Made by a program: the position numbers and the translations under genes. 64,000 nucleotides of DNA, taken from positions 423,966-487,965 of the forward strand of contig VZTJ01000638.1 of assembly GCA_013397795.1 (NCBI GenBank), given 5' to 3'. The notes under the pieces were generated by a model that saw only the letters and a program-made list of their open reading frames with translations, had not been told where the DNA came from and did no database searches. This stretch comes from Orthonyx spaldingii. Taxonomy: Eukaryota > Chordata > Aves > Passeriformes > Orthonychidae. Positions 37,938 through 48,852 of this stretch are shown here, piece after piece; the first letter of the stretch is position 1, and each line of letters starts with the position of its first letter.

Positions 37938-38300
37938 TATCATAGAATTATAGAATGGTTTGTGTTGTAAGGGTCTTTAAAGATCATCTAGTTCCAACCC
38001 CCCTGCCATGCACAGGGGACCTTCCACTAGACTATGTTACTCAGAGCTTCATCCAGCCTTGTCTTGAACACCTACAGTCCACACCTTCTCTGGGCAAACT
38101 GTTCCAGTGTCTCATCACCTTTATCATAAAGAGTTTCTTCCTAATATCTAATCTAAACCTACGCTCCATCAGCTTACGGCCATACCCCCTAGTCCTATCA
38201 CCACATGCCTTTGTGAAATGTCTCTCTCCAGCCTTCTTGTCAGATTCTGGACAGTCTGCCTGGAGCCTTCTCTTTTCCAGACTGATGCTATTTTTTCCTT
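37938..38300 (-). mobile_element. CR1 LINE 3'-end fragment, minus orientation
   Basis: The block starts with ATCATAGAATTATAGAATGG and continues through AAAGATCATCTAGTTCCAAC and TTCCTAATATCTAATCTAAA to TGGAGCCTTCTCTTTTCCAG. This is the reverse complement of a CR1 3' end, 5'-truncated near 38300. It lies in the same direction as ZBTB20 and opposite to the copy ~1.9 kb to the left. Confidence 0.92.
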
Positions 38301-39812
38301 TTGAATGGCAAGTCATTTTCAGCAGGGAAAGCTGGAGGATTGCCTTAACATAGGACTGTCAGGAGGGTCACAGATCGAGGCAGACTGAAGGCCTGATTAT
38401 GTTTGAAATGTTTTGGGTGCTTCTGATTTTGGACTGGACTCAACACTCCTGCAAAGAGTATGTTTTGTACCTTGTCCCCATGGGATTCATTTTCATTACT
38501 AAGGGAGACAGGAGATGTTGGGATAATACTCACTAAAGGCAAGAGACCTGTTCCTCTGCCATGTGAGCGACCCAATGTTAATCAAGTGGCTCAAGGTGGA
38601 CTGAACTCAGTCAGTGGGGTTGATAAGAAGTGGGGGTGCTGATGGTATGTGGGTTATTATTCAACTCTGCTTTGGATGAAAAATAAATCAAAAGAAGAAA
38701 AATGGGTTCCACTTGGCCTCTTTGATCTTAAAGCAAAGGGAAATCTCATTCACTTAGAAAGTCAATTAAATGCTACTCTCCCCTGTTACCTTACTGTGAA
38801 CTTGAGCTGTTTTTGAAGGTAACAGCATGGGCCAGAAGTGGACCTAATAGAAGCATGACAGATGTTGAAAAGTGTCCCCATAGCAGCTCCTGCAAAACAT
38901 CTACACCTATTTCCCTTGAGACAATTAATATGGGTTTTCAGAGAGGACAGACCAAACTGGAATATCATATTACAATTTACAGATTGGTTACTGTGCTGCT
39001 AGCTTCCCATTATTTATGAATTGTCCGGCCAGTCCTCTGCCTGCCAGTCCTCTGCAAGTGATCACTGTAGTAGAACCTCACTAATGCACATGCCCCAGGC
39101 ACACAAATGGACACTCTAAGGCTTCCTTTATTGCACTTTTGCCTTGCAGAGAGGCCTTGACTTGTAAGCTTGAATTTATGTTCTACTTAATGCCCTTTTC
39201 CATTACCAAAGCAATATAAAGAGAGCTTTAGGGAAAGTGAGAATCAAGCTCAAGGAATGCAGGATATTGCATGCTTCAACAAAAAGATGTGTTCTACAGT
39301 CTGCATTTTCTCATCTGTATAATTTCCTCTAGTGTTTTGAAGGAAGCCTTTCAAGCATACTGAGATAGATTCACTCAAACACTGTCAACAGCAGTTTCCA
39401 GGTCACTGTGACTGCTATTCTTTCTGCAAAGGCATGTTGGAGCAATACATGAAGCTTGAATATACCTGTAACATTCAGATATTATAGTTGTTTCCAAGTA
39501 GCAAATAAGTATTTCAAGGATGGGAGGAAGCATTGCTAAAAAGAATCTAACATTTAAAAGATAAAGGAGACTATCTTTGAGCTTCTAAATTCAGAGTGAC
39601 CCAACAAGCACTTTCAGCTACATTTGCAGTCATGCTCCAAGTTGCTCTGTGTTTTACAAGATGAAGTCTGGAAGTCCAACAAAATCAGTTTGTATTACAG
39701 GCAGTCATTTGTGAAGACCATGGCCTAAATTCTTTGACAAGTGTTTTAGAATTCAATCTAGTATGCCTTAAATTTACTTTAAGAACTATGTTTATTTTTT
39801 TAAATTGGCATA

Positions 39813-39848
39813 ATTCATTCATTCATTCATTCATTCATTCGTTCGTTC
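39813..39848. repeat. ATTC microsatellite with GTTC end
   Basis: Seven ATTC units (39813-39840) are followed by two GTTC units (39841-39848). Confidence 0.95.
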
Positions 39849-41923
39849 ACAACTTATCTTTAATTCACTTCAAATTTATTAGACCTCATAAAATTTGCAT
39901 TTCAAAGATAATGCTTTGATTTAGAGAAGGATGAAAATTGAAGGATTAAAATTTGGGTAGTATTTAGAATTTGGTAGATGTAAACCCTGATTCTTATTTT
40001 CTGTTTACTGGCATATCTCCTCTGGTGTCAGAAGTATATTCCAGAATATGCTACATCTTGACTACAGTTCACCAAGTTTACAATGGCAAATTAAACAGCT
40101 TTTCCCCAGACCTCAGATGACAAATGAGCAGCTACATATTTGTAAGCTGGGTAAAATTCTTCACTAGTTCCTCATATGGGAGAATATTATTTGATACTAA
40201 AGATCTCAGAAAAAAACCTTTCTCCAGAGAAAAACCTTCAATCCTTTTGTCTAGGTTCACCTTCCTCATTTTCTTCCACACCCGTGTCTCCAGAACCTTT
40301 CTGTATAGATTTATTGTGTCTAAATGGCAGGTATCAGTTCTCCCTCTCTGTGTCTTGAGCTTTGCTTTTTCACATCTTGATTTACATGCCAGCATTGCTT
40401 TTACCAGTGTGGTTTTGGAACAATATTTGTTAACTAATTTGTGCTCCTTCTCCAGCCCCTTGAACTATCCAAACAAATTGGTAACAAAGAAAGAAGTTAC
40501 CATATAATAGACGCATCTGCTCTGGCACTCACCTCCTAGTCTCTCTATGCTGCATATTGCAGCCAAGAATCTGGGCTTCAGCATTTAGGATCTGCTGAAC
40601 AATACCTTACAGGGTACAGAAAGATTCTGAGACTGAACCACCTGTCAGGTTTTTTTCCCCAAATAAATTGTAATGGGACAGGCATAGAACATATGGATGA
40701 AGTTAGCTGTATTGAATCACAGACATCTGATAGAGAAGCCGCAGGTGTAAAGAACATGCAAAATTTTATATGCAGGTCTACCAAGTCAATACTCAGGAAG
40801 TTGTCCAGCATAAAAGAATGTCTCACGTGAAATGCTCAGTGTTCACAAGCAAAAAGTTTTGTAAACTTAAGAAAGCTTAATTTAAATAGACACAAGTAAA
40901 ATCTAAACTAGCAATTTTTCTTTTTTTTTTTCTTTTTGCATATTTTTGTTAGGTGCTTCTTCTCTGCCTAAAATATGAAGTCCAGAGTGCAGTTGGTGTA
41001 AGTCCGCATACGGATTTCAAGCAAGACAAAGATAGTGTCAGACACCGATCCAACTGAACTAAGGACCCACGTACTTTGGGAGTTGGCTTTGGGGGAAAAA
41101 TTCTTACACAGATACACAGAAGACAACTAGGGAGAACACCAGTCCAAACACAATAAAACAAAATACAAAACACCAACATATATATGCAGATCAGGAATCA
41201 ATCTTTCACACTGATCCTACATTCCTTGCATAGCTTTGTCTATGCAGAGAATGCGGGATGTGGCCCTTCAGTCAGATGTTTTTGCAAATGAAGGGAAGAT
41301 TATTTGCAATGGTAACGTTTTAAGTTGTTTTGGCATCAGCACAAATTATCGGGGGCAGGATCAGATTCCCACACAAATACGGAAGCTCTCCAGAGAGCAA
41401 GGCAGGGATGAGAGAACAATACAGCAGATTAATTCTTGTCCAGTGACCAAAAATAAGGGAAATCCTAGTTATTACACACTTCCAAAACTTTCATTACTTT
41501 TTCAAAGAAGAAAGACTACAGTTTATATCATCCCCAAAACCAAGGGAACATTGCTAGAAAAATCTCTTTCTCAAAAGGAAACGTCCTTCAGCAGAAATAA
41601 ATTCCGAGATGGAACCAAAAAAGAAACAACAGAAGGTTGGTAAGAGCCAAAAAGAGAATAATGTAATTCAAAAAACAAAGTAGCAGTTCAAATGATACTG
41701 CAGGATGCACAAACACTAGTAGATAATCTCACAGATGACTTCACAGAGCCCCTCATCGACCCAGGTAATTCTTGATTCCATTAGAAAAGAGAGAGAATAA
41801 TACTAGAAAAGAAAATTAAGAAAACATCCTTCCTCTTTTTTAAAATAAAAATCAAGATCATCTCCCCTCCCCCCCTCTATCTGGAAGCAGGTTAGCTAAC
41901 CTTAACAGTCTCAATTTAAAATA

Positions 41924-41960
41924 AAATATATATTTTTATATATATTCATATATATAATAA
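41924..41960. repeat. AT-rich low-complexity tract
   Basis: Alternating TATATA blocks separated by TTTT and TTCA; partly self-complementary. Confidence 0.85.
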
Positions 41961-42187
41961 AAGAGAAGATATTAGTGGCAGTGTATGCAAAACAAAAAAG
42001 AAAACAAAGAAAAATTACTTTTAACAATCTCACTTTTTTTGTTTTTTTACACAAATACTGTTGTAAATATATTAAAAAAATCAGCATTCTATCTGGTAAA
42101 CGTCACTTTTGCCCCTCTATAAAATTTTGAATTAAAAAAGTCCCAACAACTCTTTTTTTTAATTATTATTCCCCTCCCCTCCCACCC

Positions 42188-42193
42188 TTTATT
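42188..42193 (-). promoter_or_regulatory. Candidate proximal poly(A) signal of ZBTB20
   Basis: AATAAA on the minus strand about 1.1 kb after the stop codon is followed directly by a G-rich stretch (runs of GGGTGGG and GAGGGG type) and then by T-rich sequence. G-rich elements just downstream of a hexamer can enhance or pause 3' processing. Use would produce a short-3'UTR mRNA. The assignment rests on motif and position only. Confidence 0.35.
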
Positions 42194-42878
42194 CCTCTTT
42201 CTTTCACAAGAATAAATCCTGATGCAACTTTTTTTTTTTTTGCAAAGATTGTGGGAACTAACCCTTCTCTTGTACCTAGATCCATAGGTTGCAACCTCTG
42301 ATATCTTTGATTTTCCTCTGTGTTTCTCTTTGCCTTCTGTGAAAGTCCCTCTTGATTGTGCTGAGGCCCTGTGCTCAGCGAAGACACTGAATAAATTACA
42401 AAAAAGCCACCGTTGCTCGTTGTCTGAATCTTCTTGGTTTCTGCCATAAGGTGGTGGTGGTGGTACGAGAAAAGCAGTGGGGAGGGTGCGCCAGACAGCG
42501 TGGGATGGAGCAGAATCCAGGTGAGGAACCTATGATTCTTTTTCCTCACCCTGCAGGGACTCCACACTACCCAAGCCACGCTGCCTCGCATTCCCCTCAG
42601 CCCTTTAGTGTGTTTGTGGATGCGTGTGTGTGTGTGAGAAAGCAGACACGTGGTGGAAACCAGCAGGGCCTTGTTTCCTCTGGTTGTTGCTCAACCAGAA
42701 GCAAAATATTCCACAGTTCTAACTGGATACTGTGAAGTCCAAAAGCGGTCAGCAATGTGAATCATGTCCATTGAAACACTGCAAGCGGTGTACTTATAAC
42801 GACAGTAGGCCTTGTAGATTTGTAATATATTTTGTTTTGTTTCTTTTTTTGTAGTGCTCTTCACAAGTGAGAAAAAAG

Positions 42879-42960
42879 ATTTTTTTTGTTATTTTTCTGT
42901 CTGTTTTTTAAAATTTTTTTTGTGATTTTTTTTTTTTTTTTTTTTGTTGTTTGCTTTTTG
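42879..42960. repeat. T-rich tract (A-rich in the transcript)
   Basis: Several long T runs on the plus strand, the longest within about 42925-42945. In the minus-strand transcript this is an internal A-tract about 0.35 kb after the stop, likely to cause internal oligo-dT priming. Confidence 0.9.
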
Positions 42961-43262
42961 TAGTAAAGAAGGGTTGTATTTAGAGGCCAGTAGCTAGAGA
43001 TCCAACCAGTGGAGCTCATGAAGCACTACCTGGCCTTAAGGCCACCATCCGAGGGAGGTTGGGAAAATTATTATTCACCCAGCCTCCGGAAATGTAATGT
43101 ACCAGCAGGCAAAAAACAGTTCTTCATGTAGTACAAAAAACAACAAAACAAAATGAACCCAAAAAAAGGAGGAAAATAAAGGTAAAAATGAAACAAAAAT
43201 AATTTCTTAAATTCTAGTGCCATAGCTTTTTTTGTCGTTTCTATTTTTGTTGTTCATAACAA

Positions 43263-43277
43263 AGAGAGAGAGAGAGA
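43263..43277. repeat. AG microsatellite directly after the ZBTB20 stop
   Basis: AG run on the plus strand (CT in the mRNA), starting 7 nt past the stop codon. Confidence 0.9.
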
Positions 43278-43283
43278 TTCTAC

Positions 43284-43702
43284 TTATCCGTCTGACACAT
43301 GCATCCTCATGTGGTCGTTGAAATGCTCGATTTGGTCAAACTTAGCTGGACAGACAGAGCAGACGTACGTGGTCCCCTCCGTGCAGGCCACCACGCCGGC
43401 GGGGACAGCCCTCGCGCCGGTGCCGGTGGCTCCGGGCGTGCCGTTGGTGGCACTGTGCAGAGCCACATGCCTCTCCAGCAGGGTCTTGTGGGAGAACTTC
43501 TTCTTGCAGATGTAGCACTCGTAGGACTTCTCCCCGCGGTGGAGACGCATGTGCACATTAAGGGAGCTCTTCTGGGTGAAGCGCTTGTTGCAGATGCTGC
43601 ACTGGTAGGCCCTCACGCCAGTGTGTGTCACCATGTGTTTGATTAGGTAATCCTTTAAAGAGAAGGAGCGCCAACAGATGCTGCATTGGTGTGGTTTCTC
43701 AC
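43284..43702 (-). CDS. ZBTB20: ZBTB20, last coding exon: zinc fingers 2-5 and stop (residues 530-668)
   Basis: The acceptor GGGCAG|GTGAGAAA completes the split Gly530 codon (G + GT) from the preceding exon, so the frame runs on without a break. The exon encodes the linker GEKP and finger 2 (C536, C539, H552, H556), finger 3 (C564, C567, H580, H584) and finger 4 (C592, C595, H608, H612). A ~29-residue linker rich in Gly, Ala, Thr and Pro follows, then an isolated finger 5 (C644, C647, H660, H664). The protein ends in VSDG and a TAA stop at 43286-43284. Coding lengths are 1588 + 419 nt, which gives 668 residues, the length I recall for the shorter mammalian isoform. Fingers 1-4 are closely spaced and are the expected DNA-binding block; finger 5 may have a separate role. 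All zinc ligands are intact, so the gene looks functional. Confidence 0.96.
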
Positions 43703-46700
43703 CTGCCCATTACCAATGAGAGAGAGAGACAAAGAGACAGAGAGAAATAGACAAAAAAAAAAAATCATAGAATTAAACCAGTTCGGTAGAACTCTTTGCA
43801 ATGAACTAATGGCAAGTCTCATGGGGATCTTTGGAGAGGTGCTGTGGCTAACAGGAGTAAGTCTGTTAATCAACGTGTTTTAACACACAACATTTTTTGC
43901 AACCAGAGGTTTCAAAATGCTTTACAAAGGGGGCTGTAGGTATTCCCTATTCACATAGAGTAAAAAGCAGTTCAGGTGATTTCTTCAAGTTCACATAGCA
44001 GGCACTGACAAAGATAGGACTAGAGTGAAAAGGTCTTGGCATCTACACCCAGTTTCAATGGCACAGCCTCTCCTGTCTGTGCTCCTGTCTTGCTCCTCAT
44101 GCTCATTTCTAGACAGGATGGTCTCAGCCATGCTACTTCACCTTTCGGTGCCTCCATTTCCTTACCAGCATGCAATAAAAACAGGGACAAAGCCAGCGAT
44201 TACCAGACAGCTGACCTGTGCCAGACTCATTTCGGTCAAATTGCTTTCAATTTCTCAGGAGAGGAGTGATAGAGATAGTCAGAGGAATCTAACACTTTAT
44301 AAGAGGTTTACATTTGTTGCTTCCTTTTCTGGTCAAATGTCATAGCTGAAGCATATATAAAGAGTACCTGTAAAGGGAAGCTCAGGACACAGAATTGCCT
44401 AGGCCAGCCAGCACCATGCAACGGGCAACCTAACAGATAAACTTCCAGTGTAAGACACAGGAAACTTGAATGATTTGACTGCCAGTTAAATGAAACACCT
44501 TATGAGGCAAACTAGAGATATAAAATGCTTATGTAATCTTCCACATTGCCTTGTGCATCCAGGACTGCTGTAAAACTTACTATGGAAACTCATATAGTTG
44601 AACTCTGATCATGTTCAGACAAACCAGTGACTACAAGAATGAACTGAGAAAAATACTTAGCTGAGCACATACGACTGGTTTGTTCAGACTACTCTTAAAT
44701 CCTCCTCATGCTCAGAGTTCTGAAAAATAAGGCACGATCTCACGTTTCATGGTATCAAGCAATGTTTTCATGATACACTGCTGCATTGGTAATGTAGACA
44801 GCCACCAACACCCTGAATGCCCCATCAAAAGCTACTTTTTAATTTGCTTTCTGAATCACTTGTGGTATATTTCAGGTGTGGAATTCATCATCCCCAAAGC
44901 TGTCAGGGATAGAGATGGTACCATAGCTCTATAAGAATCAGAATGATCCTCTGTTTCACTGATTGAGAAAATTATTTTCCTGTGGTTATTCTGCAATTTC
45001 CCCTCTTTTTTTTTTTTTTCTCCACAGACATCCTGCTTCCTTCATTTTACAGTCTGTTTGTCACTATTTTAAATCCTGAAGAGTCAATCTTCAGGGACCA
45101 TGACATGCCTGTGGTAATATATAATTCACTCATTGTATAGTGAAATTACTGCATGCTACTTACATTCAATTTTAAGAGGAGATAATTAATATGGATTAGA
45201 TGTGAAAGACCTACTTTTTTATCTCCCCAAGTCTCTGTTTCTTTTTATTTCAGGTTTGCATGTATGATGATGACATCCATGAATGAAATCCACTTGCTGC
45301 TCTTCCTTGCACTTGTGAGGAGTTTGTCCCTACTTGGCGAAAGACACTTGGTCAAAACACTAAGTCCTTCCTTTCCTGATGGCTTTGCCACACACAGTGC
45401 TGTGTTGTGTACAGACAGGCCAATATGCTTGACACGTGATGTGGAAAATGATAGTGTGTCAGTTAGAATAATGTCTGATTAATTTACAAGAGACTGATTG
45501 TATTTACAGAGCTCATTTTTGCCTTGGGCAATATATGTCCCAGAGTTTGCAGTAAGTTGGTGTCCTCCACTCTAGACCCTGTTAAGATTATGCTATAAAA
45601 ACACCTTAATTTTTGCCTGCATATATTTCTAAGATACACTGGGTATTTAATCTTAGCTTCAAAGCCTTCCTGGGATTTCTCCTCTCCAAAGAATTGCAAA
45701 ACTTTAGTTTTCTTTTTTGTATGCAAATTTTTATGCTTCCTAAGTGAGCACTGTAGATTCTTTATTCCCATGATTCTTCATATTCAAGTCAGAGAAAACT
45801 TTGCTCAGTGAATTAAATGTGCATGTTCTTCCTTTTGCTCCTTTATTTTGTATTTGGTTGGTATTAGCAATATAGGATGGTTAGAATCATCCAATCATAG
45901 CATATCCTGATTTGGAAGGGAGAAGAAGCAATGTCAGTGCCCACGGTCCCCTTTTTCAGCCCCTGTGTTCCTGGAGATGTTCCTGGAGGCTCTGTGGTTC
46001 TTTGAACCCTAACCATAATGGGTGCTTGGTGCTGACACTGAGGTCATGGAGTCATAGAATCCTGAAACGGAAGGGACTCGCAAGGATCATCAAAGTCCAT
46101 CTCCTGGTCCTGCACAGCACCACTCCAAATCACACCATGTGCCTGAGAGCATTGTCCAAGAGCTTCTCAAACTCCGTCACGCTTTGTGCTGTGGCCACTT
46201 CCCTGGGGAACCTGTTCTAGTGCCCAACAACCCTAACCAAGCGGTTAACCTTTTCCTAAATACCTGACCTAAATCTACCCTGAGACAGGTTCATGCCATT
46301 CCCTCATGTCCTATCACTAGACAAGACAGATCAGTTCCTGCCCCTGCACTTCCCCTTGTGAGGAAGCTGTAGACCACAATGAGGTCTCCCCTCAATCATT
46401 TGAACAAGCCAAATGACCTCAGCCACTCCTCATATGACTTCCCCTCATCCTATCGCCATGGGTAGCCCAGATTAGAGAGGTGTGGAGGCAGCAATGTTGG
46501 TGCCCTGACATGATGCCCTTGGCATGTCTTTTGCAGCCTTTAATCCAGTATTAATCACAGTGTGATATGTAGGAAAAGGCAAGGGTACCTTATAAAGTGC
46601 AGACACTGCATGCATCCTGGCACTGTATTTCCACAACATCGTGGGATATTTTAAAGTGAGTCTACAGGGAACATGGAAAAATATCAATTCCTAATATGTT

Positions 46701-48852
46701 TGCACCCATGTGAAAGAAGAAAAGGAGGTCTGTTTCTGTTGCATGGAAAGCTACATTAGACCATAGTTTTTGGAAGCATAAAAACATACAGAGATCTGGA
46801 GGCCTTTAAATTATTGAATTCTGGTTTATGATTAGACTCTTCTATGACTTCTCTTGTGAACCTTTCAAACAGAAAGATTAATTCAAACATTTGCATGTCC
46901 CAAACCTCTCAATTTTTCTGTGGATCTTTTCCAGAGCCACTTGGCCTGGCTTTTTTTAATAGGGCTAAGGAAAGTCACCCTGACAGTGGGAACAGCTGTC
47001 TCCCCTCTATTTTTGTAATGATCTTGTCCAGCCCTACACAAGGTAGCAGACAGACTTTCTCTGAGGCTGCACACATAAAGATTATTTTCAGGAGGGTTTT
47101 CTGAAGCCTAGCTCTCTGTTGGTTAAGGTGAAGTTATTCTCCCAGACACTCCAGGAGCCAGTTAGCTCCTAAATGAATTCTGAAATAATTTATCTACCCA
47201 AATCTTTCTTTGCCACCACAGTTCATTATTTTGGGCATTCTCAGACCCACACAAATAAAATATTAATTCATGATTGGAGATGCCTATCAATTTCCTTGGG
47301 TGGTATTACTTGTAGTAGCTAAAATGTTTTAGACCAGGCCTTCCAGTACTATTCTTTATCTGACTCCAAATACCAAATGCAGTGGTGGGGCAAATAAAGT
47401 ACCTAATCTCAGTGAAGTTATTTGTAAAAAAGCCTTTCTAGCTTTTAGAACAAGGATGCAAGCAGATATATTTGACTGTGTTCTGAAGGGGATATTTTTC
47501 TGAATAACAACACTATCTATGCAGCATTTTAGCTACTCATCCACAACAAAAAGATGGAGAACATAAACGGACACAAAGGTAATCTTGGGATTCAGGACTC
47601 TTGATCCTTGCAATTATGTATTTTGTACCAGTCGTGAAAAGTTGATCTTTTTGTATATGTACGTGTACATGTCTGCCTTAGATGTCTAGAGTAGCTTTTC
47701 ATTTAAGTGATAAATACATGTAAATTGAAGTTAAAAGTTTATATAAGCACATGGAATTGAAGTCTATTGCATACAACTGAGAGGCATGACCTACATTCCT
47801 GCTATACTTTGGGCAATTTTTCCAGGTTCTCCTCCATGATCACAAACCCAGCATTTATTTTAAGCTCTGATGATAACAAAGCCACTGCTTGGTGACAGAA
47901 ATATTTACTCTTTCTCTAAACTAGAATTTCTCTCCAACAACAGAAAGAGCCAAAGGCAAAAGCAAGCAGAACTTAATCCTGAACCCATGGTAACTCCTCC
48001 ATGTAAAACACATATATCCTTGCTTTAAGTCTCATAACTTGGCAAAGCTGGAAAAGGCACTTTTGGCTCAGTGGTAAATATGGTTACCTATGCTATCTCA
48101 ATAGACTATAAACCATGTACCAAAGCAGCTGCAGTTTTAAACTGAAAGGTGCTGATGTTGTGTTCCATTGTGTTCCACATACATTCTTTAAATATTTTCT
48201 CACTGAACCCTATGTTTCTGTACTCACAGCTACTGATAACTATGACTTACCAAGAGACAAGAGATTACAGCAATCAGCTTCAATGAAGTACAGAAAGACT
48301 TTCTGACAAAACTCCAGATTTACTTTCTTATAGTGGTATGTGAGATCTAGAAAACATGTGTGTGTAACATCCAGGCCTGCACCTACTACTGCAGCTCCAC
48401 CAGTAATGAATTTGCCTTAACCTCACCACCACTTGAACTTAACCCCCCATAGCTGTAAAACCTATAGGGGGATGCCCTTTCTTAGTAGATGCAGTTTTTC
48501 TTATGACCTATTAGTTTCCTCTCTTCCACTTAATGTCACCTGGTCAGCTTACAGGGTACAATGAATGCTCACCATTTCCTTGGATGGATGCAAGACACAT
48601 TTTACTCCAAGTAAAATGAGCTTGTTTCTGCACCATGCACAGTTAGGCCCCTGTTTGGGATCTGTATGTTTCTGCAGGGGCTCAGCTTCAGCGCAGTAAG
48701 CCCAGCAAGTGTTCAGTGACACCAGCTCCCTGGATAAGCTCCCTCCCCCCTGTTTGTGCTGGGGGCTGGCAGGTTGGCAAACAGAATGTAAGTCCATGGT
48801 TGTGAAGGACTTTCTCTCGTTCCATATGCAACCCAAAGGGAAGTGCTCTTAC
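43703..48852 (-). other. ZBTB20: ZBTB20 intron between fingers 1 and 2
   Basis: This 5150-bp intron begins with GTAAGA (48852 downward) and ends with a pyrimidine tract rich in CT repeats, an uninterrupted run of T, and GGGCAG at 43703. It interrupts the codon for Gly530 in the linker between fingers 1 and 2. It contains a CR1 fragment at 46048-46460. I see no other coding sequence in it; the open frames within it are short and lack recognisable domains. Confidence 0.92.
46048..46460 (-). mobile_element. CR1 LINE 3'-end fragment in the ZBTB20 intron (second subfamily)
   Basis: This copy starts with GTCATAGAATCCTGAAACGG and continues through CATGTGCCTGAGAGCATTGT, CACTTCCCTGGGGAACCTGT and AATGAGGTCTCCCCTCAATC. 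It is a reverse-oriented CR1 3' end of a different subfamily from the copies at 35.7 and 37.9 kb. A further possible scrap (AATCATAGCATATCCTGATT) lies just before it near 45893-45925. Confidence 0.88.

Larger units (their letters stand above)
16218..43283 (-). other. ZBTB20: Presumed very long ZBTB20 3' untranslated region
   Basis: After the TAA stop the sequence stays AT-rich and has few interspersed repeats down to about 16.2 kb, where composition changes and transposon-derived and satellite-like DNA appears. Mammalian ZBTB20 transcripts are, to my knowledge, annotated with an exceptionally long 3'UTR of the order of tens of kilobases, and ~27 kb here would fit that. Many AATAAA hexamers occur on the minus strand, so shorter forms are expected. 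The exact end is inferred: the last candidates are AATAAA at 16393-16398 and ATTAAA at 16218-16223. No coding exon with a recognisable domain was found in the interval, apart from the RING-like ORF reported in the findings. Confidence 0.55.

Noticed and set aside
48713..48852. Continuation of the ZBTB20 frame past finger 1
   Set aside because: A clear GTAAGA donor lies at 48852, and the read-through peptide lacks fingers while the downstream exon continues finger 2 in phase.
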